Assembly (NCBI RefSeq): GCF_019097595.1
Contig: NC_080728.1
Span: 24,161,870-24,225,869 of the forward strand
DNA from: Hemibagrus wyckioides
Lineage: Eukaryota; Chordata; Actinopteri; Siluriformes; Bagridae
Length of the DNA stretch: 64,000 nt
Direction of reading: 5' to 3'
Below the pieces are notes generated by a model, which saw nothing but the letters and a program-made list of their open reading frames with translations, made no database searches and was not told where the DNA came from. A program made the translations under genes and the position numbers. Shown here piece after piece: positions 33,807 to 45,524 of this stretch (position 1 is its first letter; every line of letters starts with the position of its first letter).

Positions 33807-33904
33807 AAATGTTTACATGCCGGACAGTCGTGAAAAAACATTTCACTGCATGTCGTACTGTGTATGTATATGTATGTGACAAATAAAATTTGAATTTGAT
33901 TCTA
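33807..33904 (+). mobile_element. LINE 3' tail split by the hAT insertion
   Basis: CATTTCACTGCATGTCGTAC leads to GTGACAAATAAAATTTGAATTTGA, a typical fish LINE tail with a short terminal repeat. Its upstream part is at about 32225-32301, on the other side of the hAT element. Confidence 0.6.
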
Positions 33905-34270
33905 TAAATGTTAAACAAACATCTCCTATCTGAAAACATCACCCTTAATGATTATACACTATTCTTTGTTATATATAACATGTCAGGTTAATCATAATCA
34001 GGTTATTTTAGGCTTAGATAATGAGTAGCTTCCACTACACACATACCTGTGAATGATGTTACTGTAGGAAAGATAATGTATTAGAACAAGCACATTAATA
34101 TAAACTAATCTAAACTAATGTTGCAGTCATAAATATTATCAGAGGCATGCAGTTGAAGAAAATGAATCAAGGCTTACATTAATATTACTCATTACATTGC
34201 TATCATTCAGGTGTGATTTAAAAGCACACACCACATGTTCACTGCTTATAGATTTCACAATGTAAAACAC
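33905..34270. repeat. Upstream-type block, copy 3 (last part)
   Basis: Matches 14455-14830: AAACATCTCCTATC, TAATGAGTAGCTTCCACTA and CATTCAGGTGTGATTTAAAAGC occur in the same order. Confidence 0.8.
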
Positions 34271-35020
34271 CTTCCATTAGCATGAGGTCACGTGACATCA
34301 TGGCCGTACACAAAACCTTCTTCCACTTATTGTCCTAAGTGTTTGGATATGTCACATGCGTTTGTTGCAGTAATTTTGTGAGTTTTATTCAAGATTCAAA
34401 ATTCTGCCCATTCATTTCAAAGGGAATTTTTGGGGCATTCGATCGGAAATACCGGGAATACCATAATTCTGATTGCTTATAAAGGTCATCTTTCCCAAAC
34501 AAGCCGCATGATTTGACACCTCATTCATGGGTCTCCGACAGTCTGCAACTGTGCAGGACTAGTTACGGGAGAAAATTTTGTATGGAAGAAGAAGAAGAAG
34601 AAGAAGAAGGAGAAGAAAAATTATAATAAGTATGAGAAAAAGTAATAGTGTGCTTTTCATAGCAAGCACCACTAACTAGACATGTACATTTCCTGAATAA
34701 AATGTGAGTGGTGCTTGCCGTGTGTCACAAGGCAGTCTGGGCCTGAACACCAGAGGGAGCCATCGCCCGAATATTAACCGTTTCTGCCCACTTCCGGTCC
34801 AGAGGCATATTTAAGCAGCGCGCTATCTCAGCCTCGTTGCGAAGCATTGTTTCCTCCTGCGTTACTTGCCAAGCCTTTATAAAGCCATTGTCTAGTTTAC
34901 TTTGTGCAACACTCCTACGTCTGACGAGACGTTACACCGGGGACTAGTTAGCGGACAAAATTTGTATGGAAGAAGAAGGGGAATGAGGAATAGTAATAGT
35001 GATGCTTTTCAAGCACCACT
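34271..35020. other. Dispersed-repeat debris, no gene
   Basis: The string ACTAGTTACGGGAGAAAATT...TGTATGGAAGAAGAAG occurs at about 34558 and again, slightly changed, at about 34943, as ends of one or two mobile elements. Between them CAGAGGGAGCCATCGCCCGA and a TATTTAAGCAG run look like a solo LTR promoter. A GAA run lies at 34588-34612. Confidence 0.45.
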
Positions 35021-35090
35021 AATAATAATAATAATAATAATAACAACAACAACAACAGCAACAATAATAATAATAATAATAATAATAATG
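35021..35090. repeat. ATA/ACA compound microsatellite
   Basis: (ATA)n, (ACA)n, (ATA)n in succession. Confidence 0.95.
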
Positions 35091-35124
35091 TAATTGTCTC
35101 CTGCTTATCTGGAGCCAGGTTGTG

Positions 35125-35430
35125 CAGGCAGCAGTGTCTTAGTGGTTAGCAAGCTCGCCTCACACCTCCAGCATCCTGGGTTTGAGTCTCTCTCACTTTG
35201 CAGGTGGAGTTTGCATGTTCTCTCTGTGGGTTTGGTGAGCTTGGTGAGTTTCCTCCCATAGTCCAAAGACATGCTTCTTAGAGTCTCTAAATTGCCTGTA
35301 GTGTGTATGTGCCCTGTGATTCATCCGTCCATCCTGCCTTGATGCCTGATGATGCCTCAGAGGCACAGGCTCCCTGTGACCCGATGAAAGATCAGGTAAG
35401 CGGTACAGACAATGAAATGAAATGAGAAAT
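35125..35430 (+). mobile_element. tRNA-derived SINE
   Basis: The tRNA-like head has an A box (TTAGTGGTTAGCAAGC) and B box (GGGTTTGAGTCTCT). A conserved body follows with TTTCCTCCCATAGTCCAAAG and ends near GATCAGGTAAGCGGTACAGA, the usual 3' part of fish core SINEs. Confidence 0.85.
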
Positions 35431-35539
35431 AAACACAGCAGCATCTTGATGGACCAAGATGAAAGTGCGTACACAGTCAGTCATTACTTAACATCAATTA
35501 TGTGTACATAAACTTTGTTTTGAACTACGTTTTCAACTT

Positions 35540-37440
35540 CGACCAGCTACCACCGGAGCTCGTGAGGAAGCCGCCACACATTATGCCCCTTGTTCCGATC
35601 AGAAGAGTTTGGCGCTGACACAGAGACTGTAAACAAAGACATAGGCAGTGGGCTACGAGCCAAGCTAAGGCTAAATCCACACCGACTAGCACTTCCGAGT
35701 GTTTTTCTTGCCAATGTTCTATCCCTGATGAACAAACTGGACAAGCACAGGATTTGGACACTTACACAAAGACAGATCACGGACTGTAATTTAATGGTTT
35801 TCTCAGAAATTTGGCTTAACAATGGCATTCCAAACAGCGTGCTGGAGCTTGAGGGGTGTGCTATTTTCAGGGCTGATAGAGAAGCTGCAAGGGGCTTATG
35901 TGTCTATGTAAACAAATCATACTGCACTGTTTCTATCACTGTTTGTCCCTACTGTTCTGCTGATCTTGAATACCTGATTATTAAGTGCAGACCCTTTTAT
36001 TTACTGTACCTCATGAGTTCACATGCGTTGTTGTGATAGCAGTGTATGTCCCCCAGGATGCAAGGGCTATTATTAACATGAAAGAACTTAGTGCTGCCAT
36101 TAACAATCTGCAGACAGTGCACCCTGATGGATCCTTTATTTTCACTGGGGATTTTAATTACTGCAACTTAAGATCTGTTCTGCCAAAGTTTCAACAGAAT
36201 GTCTCCTGCTTCACTAGAGGACACAAAACCCTGGACCATGTATACACTAATGTGGCTAATGTTTAGAAGGTCACACTTCTCCCCACCTTGGACAATCTGA
36301 CCATCTTTCATTGTTTCTGCTGCCCAAGTACTCACCAGTAATTAAACGTGTGAAACCCACAGCCAGGACCCTAAAAGTCTGGCTGGATGGGGCAGATGCT
36401 GCTCTCCAGCAGAAGTTTTCACACACTGACTGGAGTGTATTTGCTAACCAGGCCACCATAGACTCAGACACCAACATTAACACCTACACCAATTCTGTTT
36501 TGAAGCATATTAACAGATGTGTGGACCAGGTGACCACACAGAAAAGAATCATTTTGTTCCCCAACCAGAAGTCATGGATGAACCGGGAGGTTCGCCTTCT
36601 GCTTAAAGCACGCGACACAGCCTTCAGGTCTGGTGATAGAGAGGCCTATAGCATCACCAGAGCGAATCTGAGGAGTGAAATATGCAAAGCCAAATACAAT
36701 CACAAACAGCAGATTGATGGACACTTCAACTCTGCTGACCCAAGGCGCATGTGCCAAGTGATGCAGGCCATCACTGACCACAAACCACCCAGCACATCAC
36801 CTGCTACCAGCTCTACCTTACTTCCAGATTAGCTAAATCACTTCTATGCTTGTTTTGAAAAAGGGAGGATGGAGCCCATGCTCAAGCCTGAACTATTTCC
36901 AGGCGAGCATCCACTCACTCTCTCCACCTCGGAAGTGTGTGCTACTCTGAGTAGGGTCAATGCACAAAAAGCAGCTGGCCCTGATGGCATCCCTGGCTGG
37001 GTGTTTAGAACCTGTGCAGAACAACTGACTGAATTCTTCACAGACATCTTCAACTTGTCCCTAGCTAAGGCAGTTGTCCCCACCTGCTTTAAGTCAGCTA
37101 CCATCATGCCTGTGCCTAAGCACTCTGCTGCAGTGAAACCCAGTGACTTTTGTCCGGTTGCACTCACCCCTATCATAGCAAAGTCCCCTGAAATGCTGGT
37201 CCTCACCCACCTCCAAGACTGTTAACCTCCAACTCTGGATCCACACCAGTTCACTTATCACCATAACTGGTCAACAGAGGATGCCATCTCTACAGCGATT
37301 CATTTTGCTTTGACTCACCTGGACATCCCCAACACTTACGTCTGGGTGCTGTTCATTGACTTTAGTTCAGCATTTAACACAGTCAGCCTGCCCAAGCTAA
37401 TCTTGAAGCTTAACCAGCTTGGAATTAATACTCCTCTCTG
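35540..37440 (+). mobile_element. Decayed LINE copy 1: endonuclease plus start of reverse transcriptase
   Basis: Coding begins about 35600 with an APE-type endonuclease region (LANVLSLMNKLD, later DFNYCNLRSVLPKF and KTLDHVYTN to about 36260). The linker follows (KRIILFPNQKSWMNREVR) and the reverse-transcriptase fingers (KAAGPDGIPGWVFR near 36980, [10 protein letters not shown] near 37360). Stops and frameshifts occur at about 36040, 36270, 36830 and 37225. It is cut at about 37440 by the next copy. It belongs to the jockey/L2/Rex-like group of non-LTR elements. Confidence 0.88.
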
Positions 37441-40050
37441 CAATTGAACTCTGCATTCTCACACACTGACCACAGTTTGTCAGACTGGACAACATTCTCC
37501 AGTCTCATCCTCAACACATCCTCTCAATGCTCCTGCACACCCAACCTGGAACTATTGACCATCAAATGTCATCCTTTTTACCTTCCTCGGGAGTTTACAT
37601 CGGTCATAGTCAGCCCCGTTTATATTCCACCTCAGGCGGACATGGACACTGCTTTATGCGAGCTGCATGAAGCTCTCACACAGCACCAGATTCGACACCG
37701 GGAAAACCTCAAATAAGCAGCGCCGAACTTTTATCAGCACATAACCTGCCCCACCAGGGGTGAAAGGACACTGGACCATTGTTACACAACAATCAAAAAT
37801 GGCTACAAGGTACAATCTTGTCCGCCATTTGGAAAGTCTGACTATGCCACCATCTTCCTCATGCCAAAATATAATCAAAAGCTCAAGCAGGAAGTTCCAG
37901 CTCAGAGGGAGGTTGCATGCTGGATGGACCAGTGGCCGCTCTACAGGACGCCTCGATGATGCAGACTGGGACATGTTTCGGCGCAGCTCTGATTACATCA
38001 ACATGTTTACAAAAGCGGTTATGGGATTCATCGGGAAATTAGTGGATGACACAGTCCACAAGACTATCATCAGAACATTTCCCAATCAGAAACCGTGGGT
38101 GGATAAATTTGCCTGTGATGCTCTGAAATCCCGCTCCGCTGTGTACAACACAGGGCACACCAATGGAAACATGGATGAGTATAAGGCTGCATCCATCAGC
38201 GTGTGCAGAGTGGTGAAGGAGGTGAAGCAGTGCTATGGACAGAAACTAGAGTCACAATTTCACCACAATGGCTCTAGGAGTCTGTGGCAGGGACTAAGGA
38301 CAACAGAACACCATCTTCCAGAATGGTGAATGCAGACGCTTCTCTGGCAGATGAGCTAAACACTTTTTACGCTTGCTTTGAAGGCTGCAGCTCACAGTGC
38401 TAACAGTGTTAGCAGTGCTAACAGCACTATAGGCAGCATGCATGTGGTGAATGCCGGAGAGGAAAGTGCGTTCATCAACTCGGAGCACGACGTGAGAAAG
38501 GCATTCAGGAGAGTGAACAGCAGAAAAGCAGCAGGACCAGATGGCATCATGGGTCAGGCCCTGAAGGCCTGTGCTGACCAGCTTGCTCCAGTGTTCACTG
38601 AAATATTCAACCTCTCCCTGGAACAGTCTATAATCCCGACATGCTTCAAACGGTCCACCATTGTTCCTCTCCCCAAGAAACCCCAGCCCGCCTGCCTGAA
38701 CCACTACCACCAAGTAGCCCTGACCACAGTAGTGATGAAGTGGTTCAAAGGACTAATCAGAGACTTCATCACTTCTACCCTACCTGACACCCTGGACCCG
38801 CTACAGTTCGCATACCGCCCCCACCGTTCTACTGAGGACAGCATCGCACACAGCCCTGAGCCTCCTGGACAGCATAAAGAGGAATTATGTTAAAATGGTG
38901 TTTGTTGACTACAGTTCAGCATTTAACACCATAATTCCCTCCATACTCACCACAAATTTGGAGATCCTGGGTCTCAGCCCATCCCTGTGTTGATGGATCT
39001 CCAACTTCCTGACAGACAGACCACAGGCAGTATGGGTAGGCAACTATGTCTCACCCTCACTCACCCTCAGCACTGGAGCCCCCCAGGGTTGTGTTCTGAG
39101 CCCCTTGCTGTACTCACTGTCCACCTACAATTGTGTGGCCAGTTCCAGCTCCACCAACATCATCAAGTTTGCAGACGATACTGTGGTGGTGAGCCTGAAC
39201 TCCAACAACGATGAGACGGCCTACCTAGAGGAAATTACAAACATGGAGTTATGGTGCCAGGTCAACAATCTCCTCCTGAACATCAGCAAGACTAAGAAGC
39301 TGATAGTGGACTTTAGCACAAAGCAGGAGAGGAATTACCAGCCCCTGACTATCAACGGGACCCCAGTGGAGAGATTGGATAGTTTCCGGTACCTAGGAGT
39401 TTACATCACGCAGGACCTGACATGGTCCTGTCACATGAACATCCTGGTGAAGAAGGCCCAGCAGCGTCTCTATCATCTTAGATGCCTAAAGGACTTTAAA
39501 CTGCCCTCAAAGGTGCTAAAGACATTCTACACCTGCACCATTGAGAGCATCCTGAGAAGTATCACAGCCTGGTTTGGAAACAGCACCAAGCAGGACAGGC
39601 AAGCTCTCCAGAAGGTGGTGCGATCAGCCGAGTGTACCATCCGCACCGAGCTTCCTGACCTGGACACCATATACAGCAAGTGGTGCTGGACCAAGGCCAG
39701 GAAGATAATGAAGGACCTCAGCCATCCCAACAATGGACTCTTCTCTATGTTGCAGTCAGGGAAACGTTTCCATTCCTTGAAGGAAAATACAGAGAGAATG
39801 AGGAGGAACTTCTTCCCGCAGGCCATTCAGGCTCTCAACCAGAACACCTAGAACCTGGACTTTCTGGACTTCCCCCACACATTACATGACATTCTACCTC
39901 AGCTGATTGTCACACACACACAATAATTGCACTACTTGCACACACAATAACCACACTCACTGTACATGTTTGTGTGCATACTGCACCGTCACTTTACTCC
40001 CTGATATTCATGTAGAATTGGACATTTATATTTGCCTTATATATATATAT
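37441..40050 (+). mobile_element. Decayed LINE copy 2: end of endonuclease to 3' UTR
   Basis: It starts inside the endonuclease (REFTSVIVSPVYIPPQAD, about 37590), then linker (FPNQKPWVDKFACDAL), fingers (KAAGPDGIMGQALKACADQL, 38530), VFVDYSSAFNT, the catalytic FADDT at 39168-39182, and the thumb and C-terminal end SFF-like NFFPQAIQALNQNT at 39845. A 3' UTR runs to about 40050. Frameshifts at about 37716, 38330 and 38890. It is related to copy 1 but distinct. Confidence 0.9.
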
Positions 40051-40624
40051 TTATATTCCTCACTGTCACATTGTTCTTGACCTCAAACCAAGTGCATCTG
40101 GAAGGCAGCCATCACTGTCAAAGCCAGGTGAAGTAGTCCTGTAGTTAGTGATCGCCTGGATGCCCTGCTACATGTGCCAGGTGTCTTCAGTGTCCCAGAA
40201 ATGGCTGTGGATTCTCTGGGTGTTTAGAGTGTCTGACGTGCAGTCTGTATACTAAAATTAACAGAGATGTCTGAGTTGGGGGTGGGGCTTTGCATGGTAC
40301 TCATGTGAACATAACATAATTGAACACAGCCGTAACATAACATAACATAATTGCCATTTAATTGAACTGGTAAGTTCAATTAATTCCAGATTGCATGACT
40401 ATAGAAGTTCTGTAATGATACGGCAGAGGCATCAGGTGTAGAATCCATAAGCAGTTTATTTAGGCAAGACAATGACAAAGACGTGGTCAAAATCAAACAC
40501 GAGTCAGAACCGGAAAAACACTGAATGAAGGCAAACAAATCCAAAGTGCAAAAACAGATAAGAGACGTCAGAAAAACAGCCATAGTCATAGGTTATTTTC
40601 TGCCTATTTCTTTTTTGTACATTT

Positions 40625-40681
<57 letters not shown>

Positions 40682-40734
40682 GTCTCTGGATTTTGTGGGG
40701 CTGTCTTGGCTGACATGTCTCTGCAACATAGCGT
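40051..40734. other. Repeat-like spacer with AAT microsatellite
   Basis: No gene seen. 40410-40600 resembles an LTR-type dispersed repeat (CAGTTTATTTAGGCAAGACA), and a (AAT)n run is at 40627-40679. Confidence 0.45.
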
Positions 40735-41907
40735 GGCAGTCAGGGACAGTGCCTCTGGACTGGGCGACCAGGGTGGTGGTCCTTCCTTTTAAGAAGGGGG
40801 ATCAGAGGGTGTGTTCCAACTAGAGGGGGATCAGCCTCCCAGGGAAAGTCTATTCCAGGGTACTGGAAAGGAGAGTCCGACCTTTAGTCGAACCTCAGAT
40901 TCAGGAGGAACAATGCGGTTTTCGTCCTAGTCGTGGGACACTGGACCAGCTCTATACCCTTCACAGGGTGCTTGAGCGTTCATGGGAGTTTGCCTGACCA
41001 CTCCACATGTGTTTTGTGGACTTGGAGAAAGCATTCGACCGTGTCCCTTGTGGCATTCTGTGGGAGGTGCTCTGGGAGTATGGGGTCCGTGGCCCTCTGT
41101 TAAGTGCTGTTCGGTCTCTGTATGACCGGAGCAGGAGCTTGGTTCGCATTGCCAGCTGTAAGTCAGATCTGTTCCCAGTGCACATTGGACTATGGCAGGG
41201 CTGTCCTTTGTCACCGGTTCTGTTCATTATTTTTATGGACAGAATTTCTAGGCGCAGCCAGGTGGTGGAGGGAGTCCGGTTTGGGGACCATAGGATTTTA
41301 TCTCTCCTTTTTGCAGATGATGTTGTCCTGTTGGCTCCTTCGAGCCTGGACTTACAGTGTGCACTGGGGCAGTTCGCAGCCAAGTGCGAAGTGGCTGGGA
41401 TGAGGATCAGCACCTCCAAATCTGTGGCCATGGTTCTCGACTGGAAAAAGGTTGTTTGTCCCCTCCAGATTGGAGAGATGTTCCTCCCTCAAGTGGAGGA
41501 GTTTAAGTATCTCAGGGTTTTGTGTACAAGTGAGGGAGGGATGGGGCATGAGATTGACAGATGGATTGGTGCAGCGGCAGCAGCAATGCGGTCTATGTAC
41601 TGGTCTGTTGTGGTGAAGAAGGAGCTGAGCTGAAAGGCGAAGATCTCGATTTACCAGTCAATCTACATTCCTACTCTTACTTATGGTCATGAGCTTCGAG
41701 TCATGACCAAAAGGACAATATCCTGGATACAGGCAGCCAAAATGAGATTCCTTCATATAGTGGTGGGGCATTCCCTTAGAAATAGGGTAAGGAGCTCTGT
41801 CACCCGGGAGGAGCTCAGAGTAGAGCCACTGCTCCTCCACATCAAAAGGGGCCAGTTGAGGTGGCTTGGGCATCTGTTTCAGATGCCTCCTGGATGTCTC
41901 CCAGGAG
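40735..41907 (+). mobile_element. RTE/Rex3-like LINE fragment, copy 1
   Basis: Reverse-transcriptase coding includes CFVDLEKAFDRVPCGILWEV (41010), GCPLSPVLF, LLFADDVVLLAP (FADD at 41310-41321), the SKSVAMVLD block, LTYGHELRVMTKRT and RGQLRWLGHLFQMPP to about 41890. Stops at about 40998 and 41633. The end breaks directly into an SRCR4 fragment at 41908. The RTE assignment is from remembered family features. Confidence 0.85.
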
Positions 41908-42085
41908 AGATGTTCTGTGTGCACAGCTGGATTGTGGGAGTGCTGTGGCTGTGGTGGAGGTGGACTGGTTTGGGGAGGGGAGTGGCCACATCTGGGCTGA
42001 TATGTTTGATTGTCAGGGGAAGGAGACACACCTATCACAATGTGGTGTCTTATCATGGAGTCGAGCTGCATGCTCTCAAACACAA
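41908..42085 (+). pseudogene. Inverted fragment of SRCR4 (unit D)
   Basis: The plus strand encodes [20 protein letters not shown] and [12 protein letters not shown], matching gene B SRCR4 (25887-26192) in opposite orientation with few changes. Both exon ends are missing. It lies upstream of, and in the same orientation as, the larger inverted copy at 44279-48428. Confidence 0.92.
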
Positions 42086-42719
42086 TCACTGCATGAAAAG
42101 AACTGTATCCGGACAAACATGGGTATGGGAAATTCCCGCTAAACTTCATGTTTGCCAGATGTATGAGGCAGAGTGCTTGGAAAGGTAGCATGCAAAAGTA
42201 AATTCTGTGAAACAACCAGATACCTTATGTATGTGGATGTATATGGAATCGGTTAAATTTCTAGGAATCCTCACAGCTTGAGTGAGGGCTGTGAGGTGTA
42301 AAAGCCCTCAGTTAAGTTAATGACTAGCAGGTAGAGGTGCAGTCTTTGTTATCATAGCCGAGTGGGGGGATTAGCCATGGTGTGCCTTCTAGAGGACAGT
42401 ACATACTTCATTATTGTACATAAAAACTGGATAAAACACCCTGTCTGTACAAATGTATTTACTAAATATGTTTATTATTAATATAGTTTAATTTGTATAT
42501 TTGAGAAAACTTGTACATCATTCAAAATAACTGAAACTCAATAGACATGATTACCTTTTTAATGTGTAAAAATTACTTTTTGTTATGTGTTAATGGATTA
42601 TAGTGGTCAAGAGGAATGCAACAAACGTTGTTTCAGAATATCACAAAAAAGGTTTATTGTAAAGGTTTACATTTACAGATAATGACAAAAAATAATGACA
42701 ATGGACAATATAAACAAAC
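42086..42719. other. Spacer without recognised features
   Basis: AT-rich sequence. CCCTCAGTTAAGTTAATG and neighbouring pieces are not recognised. Confidence 0.4.
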
Positions 42720-44190
42720 AAGGTTTTGTAATTACATTGGCCTAAATCTCAACCACTGTGCATAGTGGAATTACGACTGAGACCTTCTCTTTAGTGTGAC
42801 CAAGTTCAGTCCATAACCTGAATATGTGCCTGGCTGTTCCAAGAAGTAGATTTGGGTCAATGACAACAAATCTTATGGCATCATAATACTTAAGGTGAAA
42901 AAGTTCAGACCACCTGGCACCATATTGAGCTTTCAGTCTTTTTTGGGCTGCCTTTGTGGTTGCCTTCTCTGTCATTTTAGCATACAACTTGTGCTCCTCT
43001 GAAGTGCGAGGGACCCAATTGTGCCATTACATCTGTTGTTTAAAACAACAAATGTAATGGCACAATAGCAGAAAACTAACCTCTTAAAGCTCCATGGCCC
43101 ACAAAGCCATGAAGCCACTTGCATGAAGCTGGAATGTCTGATGAAAGGCACAGAAAAGCCACTCTGTAGACTTGGCACCCCAAAAATGAAGAATCAAATA
43201 TGGGAACTCCATCCCACAGCTCACGAAGCTTATCCACCAAAGGGTCAAGATAAGTGTTAATGTTGTCCTTCGGTTCTGTAGGTCCTGGTATAACTCCAAC
43301 TAAAATTATGTTCTCATCCTTAACACGCTCCTCTCATGGCAAATTCAAAATGGCCAGGTATATGACCCCTACTGAATATGGGGAATTTTTGAAGGGTTGA
43401 TTCCAATCAACATTCATCATAAGAGCAAAATTGTTTGGCTCTGCTAAAAATGGCTGCCCATTTACATACTGAAAGTCTGTCCAAATCTGTCCATCATAAA
43501 CATCTGCCATAACAGAGTCAGGAATTTGTTTTTTTCTCCACTTCTCACACTTTTCCAAAAATCCAGGTCTTCTAATCAAAGTTTCCAAAGACTGAATTAC
43601 TTTCTTATAACAATAGGTTTGTTTTGGGTAAAGACTTTCTGTGCCATTGAAATGTGTAACTTTGGTCATTAAGAGAGAGCCACATTTCTTTCTCAGGGCA
43701 GATGTCTTGTGTGGATGCTTGTAAAATGGAATATATCCACATATTTTACTACTAGCTGAACCATTCCTGGCGATATGATAACGCTCAGCAAATGTATATG
43801 TGGACTTACACTTGGGACAGATAGCATATTCGCAGAAGTTGTCTCTGTTAATATTGGTCAATTTCCTTAGTGAATGCAAAGTCTTGGGAATCATGTCAGC
43901 AAAACTGCTAAGTAAATCAGCAGAAAGAATATTTAGAATTAGCCACATAAAGTGTCTGAGGCATAGCAGCAATGCAGTGATGCCATTGTCTGATATGTTG
44001 AATACAGCTTGCCAGGTTAAAAGCATGAATGCTAGGAGCTTTACAAGTAACTGCCATTGGTTTTATCTGCTTCAGTGTTATCATCTTCTGTCAAATCTGA
44101 ATCTTCATGGTCCTGCTCAAAGACTGCCTCTTCACTGTCACTTCAACGTAGCTCAAGTAAGTAGAAGCTTTTTATCTTACAGTGTCAAAT
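42720..44190 (-). mobile_element. CACTA/EnSpm-type (TNP2-like) transposase remnant
   Basis: The minus strand encodes an acidic N-terminal part (44086-44160), a zinc-binding-like CPKCKSTYTFAERY, then DGQIWTDFQYVNGQ, MMNVDWNQPFKNSPYSVGVI, YLAILNLPREERVKDENIIL (crossing a frame break near 43330), VGVIPGPTEPKDNINTYLDP and, at 42742-42987, SELFHLKYYDAIRFVVIDPN. This order is typical of TNP2 transposases. Frameshifts and stops make it inactive. CACTA ends were not found. Confidence 0.8.
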
Positions 44191-44392
44191 GATTTTATTC
44201 AGCAGCTGAATTTCATATTTGTAGTTAGTTGGTATATGTTTCTTTTTCAGAGCAACAAAAGCTGTTTTTTATAAACTAGATCATGTTGAGTATAATATAA
44301 GGTGAGATGATCATGGTGTTGTAGTGAGCTGTGTGACTGGAGCTGTTATTCAGTGTTGGTGTGTTTCCTCTTGTGTGATGTGTGTGATGTAG

Positions 44393-44698
44393 AGCACTGG
44401 TCTCTCAGGCTGAGTGGAGGAAAGGGAAGCTGCTCTGGGAGGTTGGAGGTGTATCATAACTCTACGTGGGGCTCCGTTTGTGATGATCGGTGGAACATCA
44501 GGAACGCTCAGGTGGTGTGCAGACAGCTGGGCTGTGGGTCGGCGCTGAGTGCTGATAGGAATGTTTGGTTGGGTTCTGGTGAAGGGACTATCTGGATGAA
44601 CAGAGTGAAGTGTCGAGGGGATGAGATTCACCTGTGGGACTGTCATCATTCCCTGAAGAACCACACTGACTGCTCTCATGCTGGAGTCTCCTGTGCAG
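44393..44698 (+). pseudogene. Unit D SRCR8 exon
   Basis: 306 bp, same acceptor (GATGTAG) and donor (CAG/GTCAGAGG) as gene B exon 10. The frame is intact and all eight cysteines are kept. Confidence 0.93.
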
Positions 44699-44893
44699 GT
44701 CAGAGGGGTGTGCTAACTTTTCAGCTTTCTGTCTCAGTGATAAGACTTGATAACTTTTATTTAGAATCTTAGATGTTTGATTGAAAGCTCAGACCCTAAA
44801 CTGTAAAACACTGATCAGCATGTCATAAACCTTATTCAGGGACACTTTATTTTTATTGTGTGATAGAAAGTGTTTTTTTTTCTGTGAATACAG

Positions 44894-44916
44894 ACATATC
44901 CACCATGTCCACTGCT
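44894..44916 (+). pseudogene. Unit D truncated stalk exon
   Basis: It follows the conserved acceptor (GTGAATACAG) and encodes ISTMSTA, then TGA. Similarity to gene B stops at 44916, and the remaining stalk, intron and transmembrane exon are replaced by unrelated sequence up to about 45075. Confidence 0.85.
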
Positions 44917-45075
44917 TGAGAGGTACCACACTTTCAAACATTTTCTAATTATATTATTTAAAATCTCAGATTTTATTAACATTATTTATAACCATTCCTA
45001 TTCTAAATGCATTTTAATATTTTTAATTCTGTTTCATTATAGTGTTAATATGGTGTTTTGTATTTTTGTTCATTA

Positions 45076-45127
45076 GTGTATAATAATAATAATAATAATA
45101 ATAATTATTATTATTATTATTATTATT
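45076..45127. repeat. AAT/ATT compound microsatellite in unit D
   Basis: (AAT)n followed by (ATT)n. The gene B equivalent is a single AAT run at 21422-21453. Confidence 0.9.
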
Positions 45128-45139
45128 CTCCACTCCCAG

Positions 45140-45238
45140 TTGTCTCTAGGACGAGGCGTAAGACTGAGCCTGAGGCAGTCTATGAGGAGATCAACCACAG
45201 ATACATGGCTAGAAGAATCACGAGCTTCACTCAAAGAG
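45140..45238 (+). pseudogene. Unit D tail exon 13 (YEEI)
   Basis: 99 bp. It encodes [20 protein letters not shown] and onward. One change against gene B (Ser to Pro in TESEA). Splice sites are kept. Confidence 0.92.
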
Positions 45239-45524
45239 GTGAGTGATATGTGGACTGTTCTACATCACACTTATTGTATTCTATTTAAACTTCTAGCTGA
45301 AATTCACTGCATGGAAATGATCAAATCCCTCAATACAGAATACACACCTCAATGTAAACTCAGTGATTAGAGCAATATTTTCCCCCAAATCCAGTGTGAT
45401 TTATTTCTTTAAAATAAATAAATAAAAATAAGCTCAATGTGTGTGAGAGGAAATGTGCAGTTAGAGTACATGTGGTGTAGAGACAGGATTCTGCTGATAA
45501 ACATCTATTAAAGCTTCTGATTTA

